A stretch of DNA of 52,564 nucleotides from contig CAZIEW010000033.1 of NCBI GenBank assembly GCA_964538515.1, positions 1 to 52,564 on the forward strand, in the 5' to 3' direction. The notes under the pieces are model-generated. The model searched no databases, was not told the origin of the DNA, and saw only the letters and a program-made list of their open reading frames with translations. Below are positions 1 through 8,280 of the stretch, piece by piece. A program made the position numbers and the translations under genes. Every line of letters starts with the position of its first letter. Position 1 is the stretch's first letter. Source of the DNA: CALBZH01 sp964538515 (lineage in GTDB: Bacteria > Desulfobacterota > Syntrophobacteria > Syntrophobacterales > Syntrophobacteraceae).

Positions 1-1688
1 GCCTTGAGGGTCACGTACGCATAGATGCCCTGGCCCTTGATGTCGTGCGGGAAGCCGACGACCGCCGCTTCCGCGACCGACGGGTGAGCAACGAGGGCGC
101 TTTCGACTTCCGCCGTTCCCATGCGGTGACCGGAAACGTTGATAACGTCGTCCACGCGGCCGGTGATCCAGTAGTAGCCGTCTTCGTCGCGGCGGGCGCC
201 GTCACCCGTGAAGTAGAGTCCTTTGTAGTTGGAGAAGTAAGTCTGGACGAACCGCTCATGGTCCCCGTAGACCGTCCGGAGCATGCCGGGCCAGGCGTCC
301 TTGATGACCAGGTAGCCTTCGCACGCTCCCTGGAGGAAGTTGCCTTCGGGATCCACGATCTCGGGCTGGACGCCGAAGAACGGCCGGGTGGCGGAGCCGG
401 GCTTGAGGGCCGTTGCTCCGGGCAGTGGCGTGATGAGGATGCCGCCCGTTTCTGTCTGCCACCAGGTGTCGACGATGGGGCAGCGCTGCTCGCCGACCAC
501 GTTGTAGTACCACAGCCAGGCTTCCGGATTGATGGGCTCACCCACGGTGCCAAGCAGCTTGAGTGACTTGCGGGAAGTCTTCTTGACCGGCTCGTCGCCC
601 TGCCGCATGAGGGAGCGGATGGCCGTCGGGGCTGTGTAGAAGATGTTGACTTTGTGCTTGTCCACGACATCCCAGAACCGGGACCAGTCGGGGTAGTTGG
701 GGATGCCCTCGAACATGATCGAGGTCGCCCCGTTGGCGAGCGGGCCGTAGACGATGTAGCTGTGGCCGGTAACCCAGCCGATGTCCGCCGTACACCAATA
801 GATATCCCCATCCTTGTAGTCGAAGACATACTGATGGGTCATGGAGGTGTAGACCAGGTAGCCACCGGTCGTATGGAGAACGCCCTTGGGCTTGCCCGTG
901 GAGCCCGACGTGTAGAGGATGAACAAGGGGGCTTCGGCGTCCATTTCCTCGGCGGGGCAATCCGCGGAGGCGTTCTTCATGAGATCCGCCCAGTCCATGT
1001 CACGGCCGGGCGTCCAGGGAACGTCGGCTCCCGTGTGCCGCACCACGATCACCTTGTTGACGCCGGGGCACTTCTTGACCGCCTCGTCCGTATTGACCTT
1101 GAGAGGAACCCGCTTGCCGCCGCGAAGGCCTTCGTCGGCGGTGATCACGATATTGCCCTGGCAGTCGTCAATGCGGCCAGCCAGGGATTCCGGGGAAAAA
1201 CCTGCAAAAACGATGGAATGAATGACGCCGAGGCGCGTACACGCGAGCATGGCGATGGCCAGCTCGGGAATCATGGGCAGATAAATAGTGGCACGGTCGC
1301 CGGCTTTGAGGCCCTGGGCCTTGAGGACGTTGGCGAATTTGCAGACTTGCTCATGGAGCTGCTTGTAGGTGAAGGTCTTGCTGTTCTTGGGATCGTCGCC
1401 TTCCCAGATGATCGCGACCTGGTCGCCGCGCTTTTCCAGATGACGGTCCAGGCAGTTGTAGCTGACATTCAGCTTACCGTCCAAAAACCACTTGATGGAG
1501 ACGCCGTCCGTGAAGGATGTGTCCTTTACCTTGGTGAAGGGCTTGAACCAGGTGATACGCTTGGCTTGCTCTCCCCAGAATCCTTCTGGGTCCTTGACTG
1601 ACTGTTCGTACATCTTGAGGTAGGTCTCGTTGTCGCAGTGAGCGGATTTCTTCCACGCATCGGGAACAGGGAACAACTCATTAGCCAT
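1..1688 (-). CDS. acs: acetyl-CoA synthetase (AMP-forming), 3' end outside the window
   Basis: Activates acetate with ATP and CoA to acetyl-CoA, AMP and PPi, in the cytoplasm. The frame is open for 562 codons from the ATG at 1688-1686 to the window edge. Full-length Acs is about 650 residues, so roughly the last 90, including the C-terminal catalytic and acetylatable lysine, are missing only because the window ends. Adenylate-forming motifs are in order: YTSGSTGKPKG at about 259-269, DTWWQTETGG at 407-416, YFTGDGARRDEDG near 492 and GRVDDVINVSGHRMG near 510. The start is supported by AGGAGG nine bases upstream and the MANELFPVPDAW beginning. It is separated by 470 bp from the CoA-transferase gene, so it probably has its own promoter. 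In an anaerobe it would serve acetate uptake or oxidation. Identity is very secure. Confidence 0.96.
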   Translation of the reverse strand, partial: MANELFPVPDAWKKSAHCDNETYLKMYEQSVKDPEGFWGEQAKRITWFKPFTKVKDTSFTDGVSIKWFLDGKLNVSYNCLDRHLEKRGDQVAIIWEGDDPKNSKTFTYKQLHEQVCKFANVLKAQGLKAGDRATIYLPMIPELAIAMLACTRLGVIHSIVFAGFSPESLAGRIDDCQGNIVITADEGLRGGKRVPLKVNTDEAVKKCPGVNKVIVVRHTGADVPWTPGRDMDWADLMKNASADCPAEEMDAEAPLFILYTSGSTGKPKGVLHTTGGYLVYTSMTHQYVFDYKDGDIYWCTADIGWVTGHSYIVYGPLANGATSIMFEGIPNYPDWSRFWDVVDKHKVNIFYTAPTAIRSLMRQGDEPVKKTSRKSLKLLGTVGEPINPEAWLWYYNVVGEQRCPIVDTWWQTETGGILITPLPGATALKPGSATRPFFGVQPEIVDPEGNFLQGACEGYLVIKDAWPGMLRTVYGDHERFVQTYFSNYKGLYFTGDGARRDEDGYYWITGRVDDVINVSGHRMGTAEVESALVAHPSVAEAAVVGFPHDIKGQGIYAYVTLK

Positions 1689-1752
1689 CGAAAATTCCTC
1701 CTGAGGGTGTGGTGTTTGTGCATGATGGCGCCGATAAGGCACCTGCAGTGAA

Positions 1753-1781
1753 ATAAAACACATACTTTTGCCGAGAACCAA
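1753..1781 (-). promoter_or_regulatory. weak candidate sigma70-type promoter for acs
   Basis: Read on the minus strand, TTGGTT (1781-1776) and TTTTAT (1758-1753) are separated by exactly 17 bases, about 65 bases upstream of the acs start. The match to consensus is only 3/6 and 4/6. No sigma54 GG/GC pair was seen. This is a suggestion, not a firm call. Confidence 0.22.
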
Positions 1782-2121
1782 CCAACACGAGAGTCCAGCA
1801 GTGGTCCGACTGAGGAGGATGCGCCTGGTGCGCGTGAGGCGTACGTCGCGAAAAAGGATGCGGCAGCGAGATGCGTCGGTGTAGAATGAGATTGAGTCCC
1901 AGCTGACGGAACCTAACCTATCAGGAGGGAAATGAATTGTCAATATTTAAGCCATGAACAAAGATTCACATGACCCGCCGGGCACCTACGGGGCGGTGGG
2001 AATAGAAATATGGGGCTTCCAATCGTTCACGCGGCTCGGGGGTGGCCACAAAATGCACAGTCCCTCTCCAGAGCAGGCTCCCTCGTGTCGTCGCCCCTGG
2101 CATCCAGGCTCCCTGGTCGGT

Positions 2122-2143
2122 GCCGCGCTCTGTTCAGCGCGGC
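2122..2143 (-). terminator. GC-rich hairpin after the CoA-transferase/GNAT gene
   Basis: A perfect 8-bp inverted repeat (GCCGCGCT and AGCGCGGC) surrounds a 6-base loop, 16 bases past the stop codon of the upstream minus-strand gene. No T-run follows on the minus strand, so it may be a weak or factor-dependent terminator or only an mRNA 3'-end stem. Confidence 0.35.
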
Positions 2144-2158
2144 GCCTGTCGCAAAGGA

Positions 2159-4039
2159 TCACGATCCCGCTTCGAGCGGCTGGTCGAAATAAGCGCTCAG
2201 GTCGACCATGTCCTCCTCGACGACGGATTTCACCTTATAGGGGAGTGTTTTAAAAAGACTGATCATGGCTTTGTTCTTGATGGAGGTGTAAGCGACGAGG
2301 CCCTTAATGCCGTTTTCGCGGGCGGCCTCGGCGAGCTTCCTCATGATGATCTTGGAGAGGCCCTTGCGCTGCCATGGCTTGGAGACGGAAAAGGCCACCT
2401 CCGCCACGTTGTTGCGCTCGTCCAGGACATAGCCCCCTACGGCGATGATCTTGCCGAACCCGAATTCCCCCGTGACGGCAACGATCGTCATTTCCTTCAC
2501 GTAATCGATCTGATACATCGCCGCGACATCGTCCCGGATGAAACTGGTCTTCTTGTGGAAGAATCGGGAGATGATGTCGTTCTTGTCGAGGTTGTAGAAG
2601 TGCTCCTGGAGGCGCCGCTCGTCGACAGGCTTGGCAGGTCGGAAGAGGATTTCCTGATCGTCGATACGGATGGTCTCCTCATACTTAAGCGGATAGATGG
2701 CGTGGATCGCTTCCTTGAGAGATCGCTCCTTCCCGACCAGCCCCATCTCCTTGGCCTGGTAGAAAAGCTCATCGCGAAAATCCGGGTGTGCCAGGCTGAT
2801 CATGGCCATCGCACGCTCCTGGAGGCTCTTGCCGTAAAGGTTCACCACACCGAACTCGCTCACCACGAAATAGACGTCGCTGCGCGGGACCACCACGGGC
2901 GTATTGCCCAAGGAGGGGACGATTCTGCTGGTTTTCCCGTCCCGGGATGTCGAGGGAATCATGAGGACGGATTTTCCTTTGGGAGATTGGGCTGACCCGC
3001 GCACGAAGTCGAGCATTCCCGTGACTCCCGAAAAGTGGTTGTGGGGCAGTGCGTCCACCGCCACCTGTCCGGTCAGGTCCATGAGCGTTGCCACATTGAG
3101 GGAGACCATCTTGTTGTGACTGGCAATGACCGTCGGGTTATTCACATAGTCCGACGGGTGGAATTCAATGGCGGGATTGTCGTGAAGGAATTCATACAGA
3201 TTCGCGCTGCCGATGGCACTGCTTGCCACCAGCTTTCCCTCGTTGACCCCTTTCTTTCGATTGGTGATCACGCCCCGCGAGACCAGCTCCATCAAGCCAT
3301 CCGTAAGAAACTGCGTGTGGACGCCCAGGTCGTTCTTTTCCGCCATGGCCAGGAGAGTAGCCTGGGGGGTGGCTCCGAGGCCCAGTTGGAGGGTCGCGCC
3401 GTCTTCGATCAGCTTCGCCACGTGACGACCGATCATGCGATTCGCTTCGAGATCCGGCACGTAAGCCGCCGTGAGCAGATCCTCATCATGCTCCACGATA
3501 GCATGCACGTCGTTGACGTGGATGAAGCTGCGTCCAAGAACACGGGGCATTTTGGGGTTTACCTGAGCGACGATCAGATCGGCGGACAGGGCAGCGGCCA
3601 ACGTCACATCCACGGAAATCCCGAGGCTCATCCAGCCGAAATCATCCGGGGGAGACACCTGAACCAGAGCGACGTGGACGGGAATCTGGCGGCTTCGAAA
3701 GAGGTCCGGCAGGGCCGAGAGGTTGATCGGCGTGAAAAATCGTCGGTTTTGCGCCAGGGTTCTCGGGATTCCCGATCCCGAATAAAACGATCGGATATTG
3801 AAGCTGTTTGTCGACGTTTCCGAGGCGATCATCGTGAGCGGGACCGTCTCGAGACTCAGGAGGCGAACGATCTCGATGTCCGTGAATCGCTCCGACTGGG
3901 CCGCGAGCGCTCGCACCAGGTGCTGGGGCTCTCCACACGATGTCCCGATGAAGATCCTCTGCCCCGAGTGGATCAGTCCGATCGCCTTTTCCGCTGAGCA
4001 TCGCTTGGTCAAATAGTCGTCAGGCCAGTAGGTCACTGC
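2159..4039 (-). CDS. acetyl-CoA hydrolase/transferase-family protein fused to a GNAT acetyltransferase domain
   Basis: This 626-residue protein has two parts. Residues about 1-445 match the acetyl-CoA hydrolase / 4-hydroxybutyrate CoA-transferase (Cat1/AbfT) fold, with the conserved DGATLQLGLGATP and GVTGMLDFVRGSA segments and an EFG-containing segment. Residues about 455-626 form a GNAT domain whose acetyl-CoA loop reads QRKGLS. I start at the ATG at 4039 (MAVTYWPDDY), which has GGGAGAA upstream and fits the family N terminus; a frame extension to 4075 is less likely. The odd point is residue 243. The family's catalytic Glu, which forms a glutamyl-CoA intermediate and lies in an HTE motif, appears to be Gln here (HTQ, codon CAG at 3313-3311). 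It may therefore be a CoA-thioester sensor or altered enzyme that directs the GNAT domain to acylate proteins, possibly Acs next door. That role is inference. Confidence 0.85.
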   Translation of the reverse strand, partial: AVTYWPDDYLTKRCSAEKAIGLIHSGQRIFIGTSCGEPQHLVRALAAQSERFTDIEIVRLLSLETVPLTMIASETSTNSFNIRSFYSGSGIPRTLAQNRRFFTPINLSALPDLFRSRQIPVHVALVQVSPPDDFGWMSLGISVDVTLAAALSADLIVAQVNPKMPRVLGRSFIHVNDVHAIVEHDEDLLTAAYVPDLEANRMIGRHVAKLIEDGATLQLGLGATPQATLLAMAEKNDLGVHTQFLTDGLMELVSRGVITNRKKGVNEGKLVASSAIGSANLYEFLHDNPAIEFHPSDYVNNPTVIASHNKMVSLNVATLMDLTGQVAVDALPHNHFSGVTGMLDFVRGSAQSPKGKSVLMIPSTSRDGKTSRIVPSLGNTPVVVPRSDVYFVVSEFGVVNLYGKSLQERAMAMISLAHPDFRDELFYQAKEMGLVGKERSLKEAIHAIYPLKYEETIRIDDQEILFRPAKPVDERRLQEHFYNLDKNDIISRFFHKKTSFIRDDVAAMYQIDYVKEMTIVAVTGEFGFGKIIAVGGYVLDERNNVAEVAFSVSKPWQRKGLSKIIMRKLAEAARENGIKGLVAYTSIKNKAMISLFKTLPYKVKSVVEEDMVDLSAYFDQPLEAGS

Positions 4040-4470
4040 CATGGGCGCTTCTCCCGCTGTGAGCATCAACTGCAACTGGTAGAAGATTCAGACGTGGAGC
4101 TGTTCGGTTCTGCAAGGATTCGTGCGACGCTTGCGGCGACCCTCTCCGCCACCGTCGTCGATGAAGCACGCATGATCATATAGTTCTTCTTGGCACAAGC
4201 AAAGGTTAAAATAGTTTGATTGCAGGAAATTATTGCAGATTGCGCTGGGACAGGTCGGTCCCGTGTGGAGCCCTCTCGGCGTGCCTTCTTCAAAGGTCAT
4301 TGCATGATTAAGGATTTCTTGAGATCCTATCGATGTATCTCTGTGTACCCAGGGGCGTCGAGCGACTCGGGAATGCTCATGAGCGTTCTTCGGCATGCCT
4401 CAGCCCGCTCCCTTTGGTCCGTCCGATGGAATCATGATCGTCTGCAACCGAACGATAAGGAGAGCAGTGC
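4040..4470. other. divergent intergenic region
   Basis: This region separates the minus-strand CoA-transferase/GNAT gene from the plus-strand DHH-CBS gene and must hold both promoters. It includes an AT-richer stretch around 4180-4230 that stands out from the surrounding GC-rich DNA. No convincing -35/-10 pair, operator or RNA gene was identified. Short frames within it lack ribosome binding sites. Confidence 0.5.
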
Positions 4471-5766
4471 TTGCAGTTCATTGCTACGCATAAGAATTCG
4501 GACTTTGATGCCTTGGCGTCGCTGGTTGCAGCCTCGCTCCTGTATCCGGGTGCCAAGCCGGTTCTCCCTACGGGCATCAACCAGAACGTACGGAGCTTTC
4601 TTTCCATTCATAAGGACATATTTGATTTCCAGCATGTAAGGGAAATCAATCTGGACGGGATCTACCGGTTGATTGTGGTGGATGCAAACCGATGGGACCG
4701 CCTGGAAGGGCTTGGATCCCTCATGTCCCGAACGGACATTGAAGTGCATGTCTGGGACCACCACCCGGAGATCGGAGACATCACACCCTCCTGGTCCCGC
4801 CAGGACCTCGTCGGGGCAGCGACCACGCTGCTGGTTGAGGCGATTCAGGAGAAGCACATCGAGCTTTCGCCAATCCTCGCGACTCTCTTTCTTGCCGGGG
4901 TTTACGAGGACACCGGACACCTGACCTTTCCGTCGACGACGGCAAGGGATCTGCGGGCTGCGGCCTACCTGCTGGAAAAGCAGGCTGACTTGAAGGTGAT
5001 CCAGGCTATCCTGCGTCCCACTTACGGACCGCAGCAAAAGGAAATTCTGTTCAAAATGCTCGCGGACACCAAACGGATCAAGCTCGACGGCTTTCGAGTC
5101 AGCGTGAGCAAGCTGGATCTCGACGGTCACACTCCAGGGCTGGCCGAGGTCGTCAGTATGTACCGGAACATCGTCAATGTGGATGTCGCTTTCGGGATTT
5201 TCCGGGACACCAAGAACGATCGCTGCATGGTCATCGGACGAAGCGGGGTCGACAGCGTCGATGTCGGGGCTGTCATGCGCATCCTTGGAGGAGGTGGTCA
5301 CTCGGGGGCCGGCTCCGCCATCATCAAGTCGGTGTCGCCTGAAGGAATCGAGGCATGGCTTACGGAGGCCATGAAGGATCACCGACAGCTTCCGGTGCAA
5401 ATCAGCGACTTGATGTCTTTTCCCGTGAAGAGCGTTTCCCCGGGCGTGACCATGAAGGAGGTCGCCGCAATTCTCGAGGCCGAGGGTTTTTCCGGGATGC
5501 CGGTCCTCGAAGATGAGAAGCTGGTGGGGATCATATCGAGAAGAGATCTCAACAAGGTAAAAGCCCGGCAGTGGCACATGCCGGTCAAGGCCTTCATGGC
5601 CAGGGACGTGATCTCGGTAACGCCCATGCACAGCGTGGCCGAGGCCATGCGCATTCTGATCAAGCACGACATCGGTCGGCTTCCCGTGGTTCAAGACAAC
5701 CGCGTCATCGGCATCATCTCCCGCTCGGATGCCATGATTTACTACTATGATCTCATCCCGGAGTGA
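4471..5766 (+). CDS. DHH-family phosphoesterase with a tandem CBS domain pair
   Basis: A 431-residue cytoplasmic protein. The N-terminal DHH phosphoesterase domain has metal ligands H7, D11 and D13 (HKNSDFD), D71 and the signature D96-H97-H98. The DHHA1 glycine-rich motif GGGGHSGAGSA lies near 271-281. Two CBS motifs follow (about 308-425), usually adenosine-nucleotide sensors. The start is the TTG at 4471, because AAGGAG lies eight bases upstream and the catalytic motif begins within seven residues. The architecture equals the N-terminal half of CBS-DHH proteins that continue into a tRNA nucleotidyltransferase/poly(A) polymerase domain in related bacteria; that domain is absent and the gene ends cleanly. 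Likely activity is a CBS-regulated, Mn-dependent phosphodiesterase or pyrophosphatase. The substrate (for example an oligonucleotide or cyclic dinucleotide) cannot be named. Confidence 0.82.
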   Translation: MQFIATHKNSDFDALASLVAASLLYPGAKPVLPTGINQNVRSFLSIHKDIFDFQHVREINLDGIYRLIVVDANRWDRLEGLGSLMSRTDIEVHVWDHHPEIGDITPSWSRQDLVGAATTLLVEAIQEKHIELSPILATLFLAGVYEDTGHLTFPSTTARDLRAAAYLLEKQADLKVIQAILRPTYGPQQKEILFKMLADTKRIKLDGFRVSVSKLDLDGHTPGLAEVVSMYRNIVNVDVAFGIFRDTKNDRCMVIGRSGVDSVDVGAVMRILGGGGHSGAGSAIIKSVSPEGIEAWLTEAMKDHRQLPVQISDLMSFPVKSVSPGVTMKEVAAILEAEGFSGMPVLEDEKLVGIISRRDLNKVKARQWHMPVKAFMARDVISVTPMHSVAEAMRILIKHDIGRLPVVQDNRVIGIISRSDAMIYYYDLIPE

Positions 5767-5816
5767 GTGGTGGGCCATCCATGCCCGGACTCGGCTCCCT
5801 TGAAGAAAGGACGTTG

Positions 5817-6527
5817 ATGAAAGCACTGAGTGTGCAACAGCCATTTGCCTATGAAATCCTGATCGGCCAGAAGACCATAGAGCTGAGAAGCTGGGATACG
5901 CTGCACCGGGGAGATCTTCTCATCTGCTCCTCCGGGAAGCCCGCCTTCTCCCAGGAGGACATGGAAGAGATCGAAGATGAATACGGGTGCACATTCCTCT
6001 ACGGGCACGCGCTCTGCGTCGTGCGTGTCGCAGACGTGCGCCTTGCGCAGCAAGGCGATGAAGAAGGGGCGCTCACGGACCAGATCGATCCGGAGGAATA
6101 CTCCTGGGTTCTCGAGGACGTCCGACCGGTCATCCCGTTTCCGGTCAAAGGGAAGCAAGGGCTGTTCGACGTGGGTGACGACCTCATCTCCCTGTCGCCG
6201 TTCCGGTATGATGACACCGTTGTCGTGAAGGAGGGGGTGCTCGATGAGGAGCTCGGAGTCGATTTTTCCGGATGGCAGGGCAGAACGGGGGATATTGTGA
6301 TCGTTGATGAGGGCGAGCCCCGGATCACCGTGTTCTGGGACAGCATTTCGCTAAAAGCCATACCTGTTTCTATTCTCGATCGGTGTGAGAAGGAAGGGAT
6401 CGAATGGACCGGAGCCCTGCTGCGCTTCGATGAGATCGAGCACGCCCAGCCGCGCGACACATGGGACGACGTTCAATTGGCCATCGAGGGCATCATCGAG
6501 GCAAATCCGGCCCTGTTCGAGGAGTAG
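5817..6527 (+). CDS. ASCH-domain protein
   Basis: A 236-residue protein whose first ~105 residues are an ASCH domain, a PUA-like fold expected to bind RNA or modified nucleotides. The typical opening is present (MKALSVQQPFAYEIL, then KTIELRSW and HRGDLLICSSG). The start at ATG 5817 follows GAAAGGA and coincides with the usual family start; an in-frame ATG at 5781 is possible but unlikely. Residues about 140-236 form a separate acidic beta-rich domain containing a VKEGVLDEELGVDFSGWQG segment, like SH3-type domains of proteins annotated as calcium-binding. It starts 50 bp after the DHH-CBS gene and may be cotranscribed with it. It ends 14 bp from the convergent tail-cluster gene with no visible terminator between them. 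Its function is unknown. Confidence 0.75.
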   Translation: MKALSVQQPFAYEILIGQKTIELRSWDTLHRGDLLICSSGKPAFSQEDMEEIEDEYGCTFLYGHALCVVRVADVRLAQQGDEEGALTDQIDPEEYSWVLEDVRPVIPFPVKGKQGLFDVGDDLISLSPFRYDDTVVVKEGVLDEELGVDFSGWQGRTGDIVIVDEGEPRITVFWDSISLKAIPVSILDRCEKEGIEWTGALLRFDEIEHAQPRDTWDDVQLAIEGIIEANPALFEE

Positions 6528-6541
6528 GCTCCGGCGCGTGC

Positions 6542-8224
6542 TTACAAATCGAAAACGATCCGGGGGGGATAGGCGGTGATCAGGCCCTGGGCCACGGATC
6601 TGAAGGTAAGAGAAAGATCGGAGACCAGGGGAGATGCGGGCTGCTCGGAGAGGTATCCCTGCAGGGCTGCTGTGAAATCGTGAGTCGCGGCTTCTCCGTG
6701 ATTCCCGGACAGGGGGATCTCGAAGCGGCCCAGCCTGAGGGTGGCCTGGAGGTGCGCCGCTTGCTCGTCGCCCAACCGGGTGATGAAGCCGCGCAGGGGC
6801 CGTATGCTCCTGAGGGCGCCGACTTCTGTGAGGAGGCTCCCGCCGGCTGCGTCCGCGAGGAGATGCACCGACTCCGTGCCCGGATCGATGAGCCAGACCG
6901 CGTGCCCGCGAATCGCCTTCACGAGAATCCAGACGGGGGCGACCGGCAGGATCGGCGTCTCCGGAAAGAGAGCCTTCATCACCGAAGGCTTTCCCGCAGC
7001 TTCCAGCATGAGAGCTCCCTGGGCGAGGGTTTTCCCCGCCGGCTCGTTGCTCCAATCCTCCCGCAGCTGAACGAGCACCTCGGTCTTCACCCGCGTCGCC
7101 ATCAGGGCGAGCGCAATTCCCGACACAACCATGGCTTCGTGGGGAGTCTCGCGAACGGCTGCCCACGCTCCGGTTTCGAGACGGATGCCCTCTTTTCGAC
7201 CGGTCGGATCGAACAACGGGGCTCCATTGAGCTCCTGCGGAAGAAGGGCCTCGCTTCGGAGGCTTTCTGCCATGCGTATCTCGGCATTTTTGACGAGGGC
7301 GTTGAGGGGAAGCCGAAACGGAGTCTGCCGGTCGATCACCTTCCCGCCTTGAAATCGAAGCAGCTCCTTTTCAGCCCCCGATGAAAAGGACTCCACGACC
7401 AGGTGATACGTAACGTCCAGACGGGTGATCTTCAGGCTGCACGGCGCGTCCGATTCGGCGCACAAGGTCACATCCAGCCAGGAGGGGACCAATCCCCCCT
7501 CACGCTGATTCGCTTTCAGCGATTCCATCTGTGCATCGAGGTGCCGTATCAGCTCGGTCGCCAGCGGTTTGCCCGCATTGACCACGCCCTTCTCGGCTGC
7601 AACTCCTTTTCCCACTTCACCCGAGGTCTGCCAGAAAAACAAGGCTTCAGGAGGGGGCTTGAGCGTCTGAAGGCCCAAGCGTGGCGTCATGGGATAGGAC
7701 CGCAATTGCAGCTCAGCCAGGTCGTCCGTCCGGGCCGCCTCAACCCCACCCATTGTCTTGATTCGGATGGCGAAACGAGCGTCAGTGAAGGAATCGTGGA
7801 AGACGGCGGTACGGTTTTCAACGGCAGCGGCGACGGTGGGTTTTTCCGCAAGGACGCTCCCGTCCAGCCGGTAGATCTCGACGGTTTTCGGGCCAACAAT
7901 CCCTCTGGTCGATGAGAGGCGAATCCGACGGACCTCGCGCGGGCCATCCAGCGTCACCACGATAGCCCCGCTGAGGGTGGACAAGGCGGCTTTCAGGGAC
8001 GGCTCGGCGATCGTGAGGGCGTCGTAGTCGAACGGCTCGAAAGAGCCTTGGAGGGAGCACTTGTCGGAGTCGATCTCGAGTCGGTCCGTGACCGGGCCCA
8101 AGGCAAACCGGAGGGTGAAGGCCAGCCGGAAAACGGGGCGCGATGCCCCGGCGACCGGTGTCTGGATCACTCGAATGCCCGCCGGCGATCCGGCGATTTC
8201 GTTTTCCACGAACTGGATCTTCAC
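6542..8224 (-). CDS. last gene of the contractile-tail cluster, unknown function
   Basis: I do not recognise this 560-residue protein. It is soluble, without a signal peptide or membrane segment, and rich in predicted beta strand. The N-terminal ~180 residues look like a discoidin- or carbohydrate-binding-like sandwich (regions around RRIRLSSTRGIVGP and ARFAIRIKT). The rest mixes strands and helices. The start is uncertain. GTG at 8224 has GGGGGAG in front and gives MKIQFVENEIAG; GTG 8284 or ATG 8281 would overlap the stop of the fibre gene and suit translational coupling. Position immediately downstream of the fibre-like genes suggests a distal fibre tip, receptor-binding protein or fibre chaperone. 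That is inferred from synteny only. Confidence 0.6.
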   Translation of the reverse strand: MKIQFVENEIAGSPAGIRVIQTPVAGASRPVFRLAFTLRFALGPVTDRLEIDSDKCSLQGSFEPFDYDALTIAEPSLKAALSTLSGAIVVTLDGPREVRRIRLSSTRGIVGPKTVEIYRLDGSVLAEKPTVAAAVENRTAVFHDSFTDARFAIRIKTMGGVEAARTDDLAELQLRSYPMTPRLGLQTLKPPPEALFFWQTSGEVGKGVAAEKGVVNAGKPLATELIRHLDAQMESLKANQREGGLVPSWLDVTLCAESDAPCSLKITRLDVTYHLVVESFSSGAEKELLRFQGGKVIDRQTPFRLPLNALVKNAEIRMAESLRSEALLPQELNGAPLFDPTGRKEGIRLETGAWAAVRETPHEAMVVSGIALALMATRVKTEVLVQLREDWSNEPAGKTLAQGALMLEAAGKPSVMKALFPETPILPVAPVWILVKAIRGHAVWLIDPGTESVHLLADAAGGSLLTEVGALRSIRPLRGFITRLGDEQAAHLQATLRLGRFEIPLSGNHGEAATHDFTAALQGYLSEQPASPLVSDLSLTFRSVAQGLITAYPPRIVFDL

Positions 8225-8280
8225 CTGCCGCTCCCCCATGGATCCGGGATGCACTCCACCCGCATCGTGCAGGCCGCACA

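Larger units (their letters stand above)
1689..2158. other. 470-bp intergenic region between the CoA-transferase fusion and acs
   Basis: It carries the acs leader (AGGAGG at about 1697-1702) and the weak promoter candidate. It also holds a hairpin near 2122-2143 beyond the stop of the CoA-transferase gene. Reading frames crossing it on the plus strand have no ribosome binding site and no recognisable product. No repeat, tRNA or insertion sequence was found. Confidence 0.6.

Noticed and set aside
1932..1973. 13-codon frame after a good AGGAGGG site, resembling the first residues of an IS30-type transposase
   Set aside because: It stops after 13 codons and nothing transposase-like follows, so there is no support for an insertion-sequence remnant.
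4432..5844. 470-codon minus-strand frame opposite the DHH-CBS gene
   Set aside because: No ribosome binding site and no family motif. The plus strand carries the DHH and CBS signatures.
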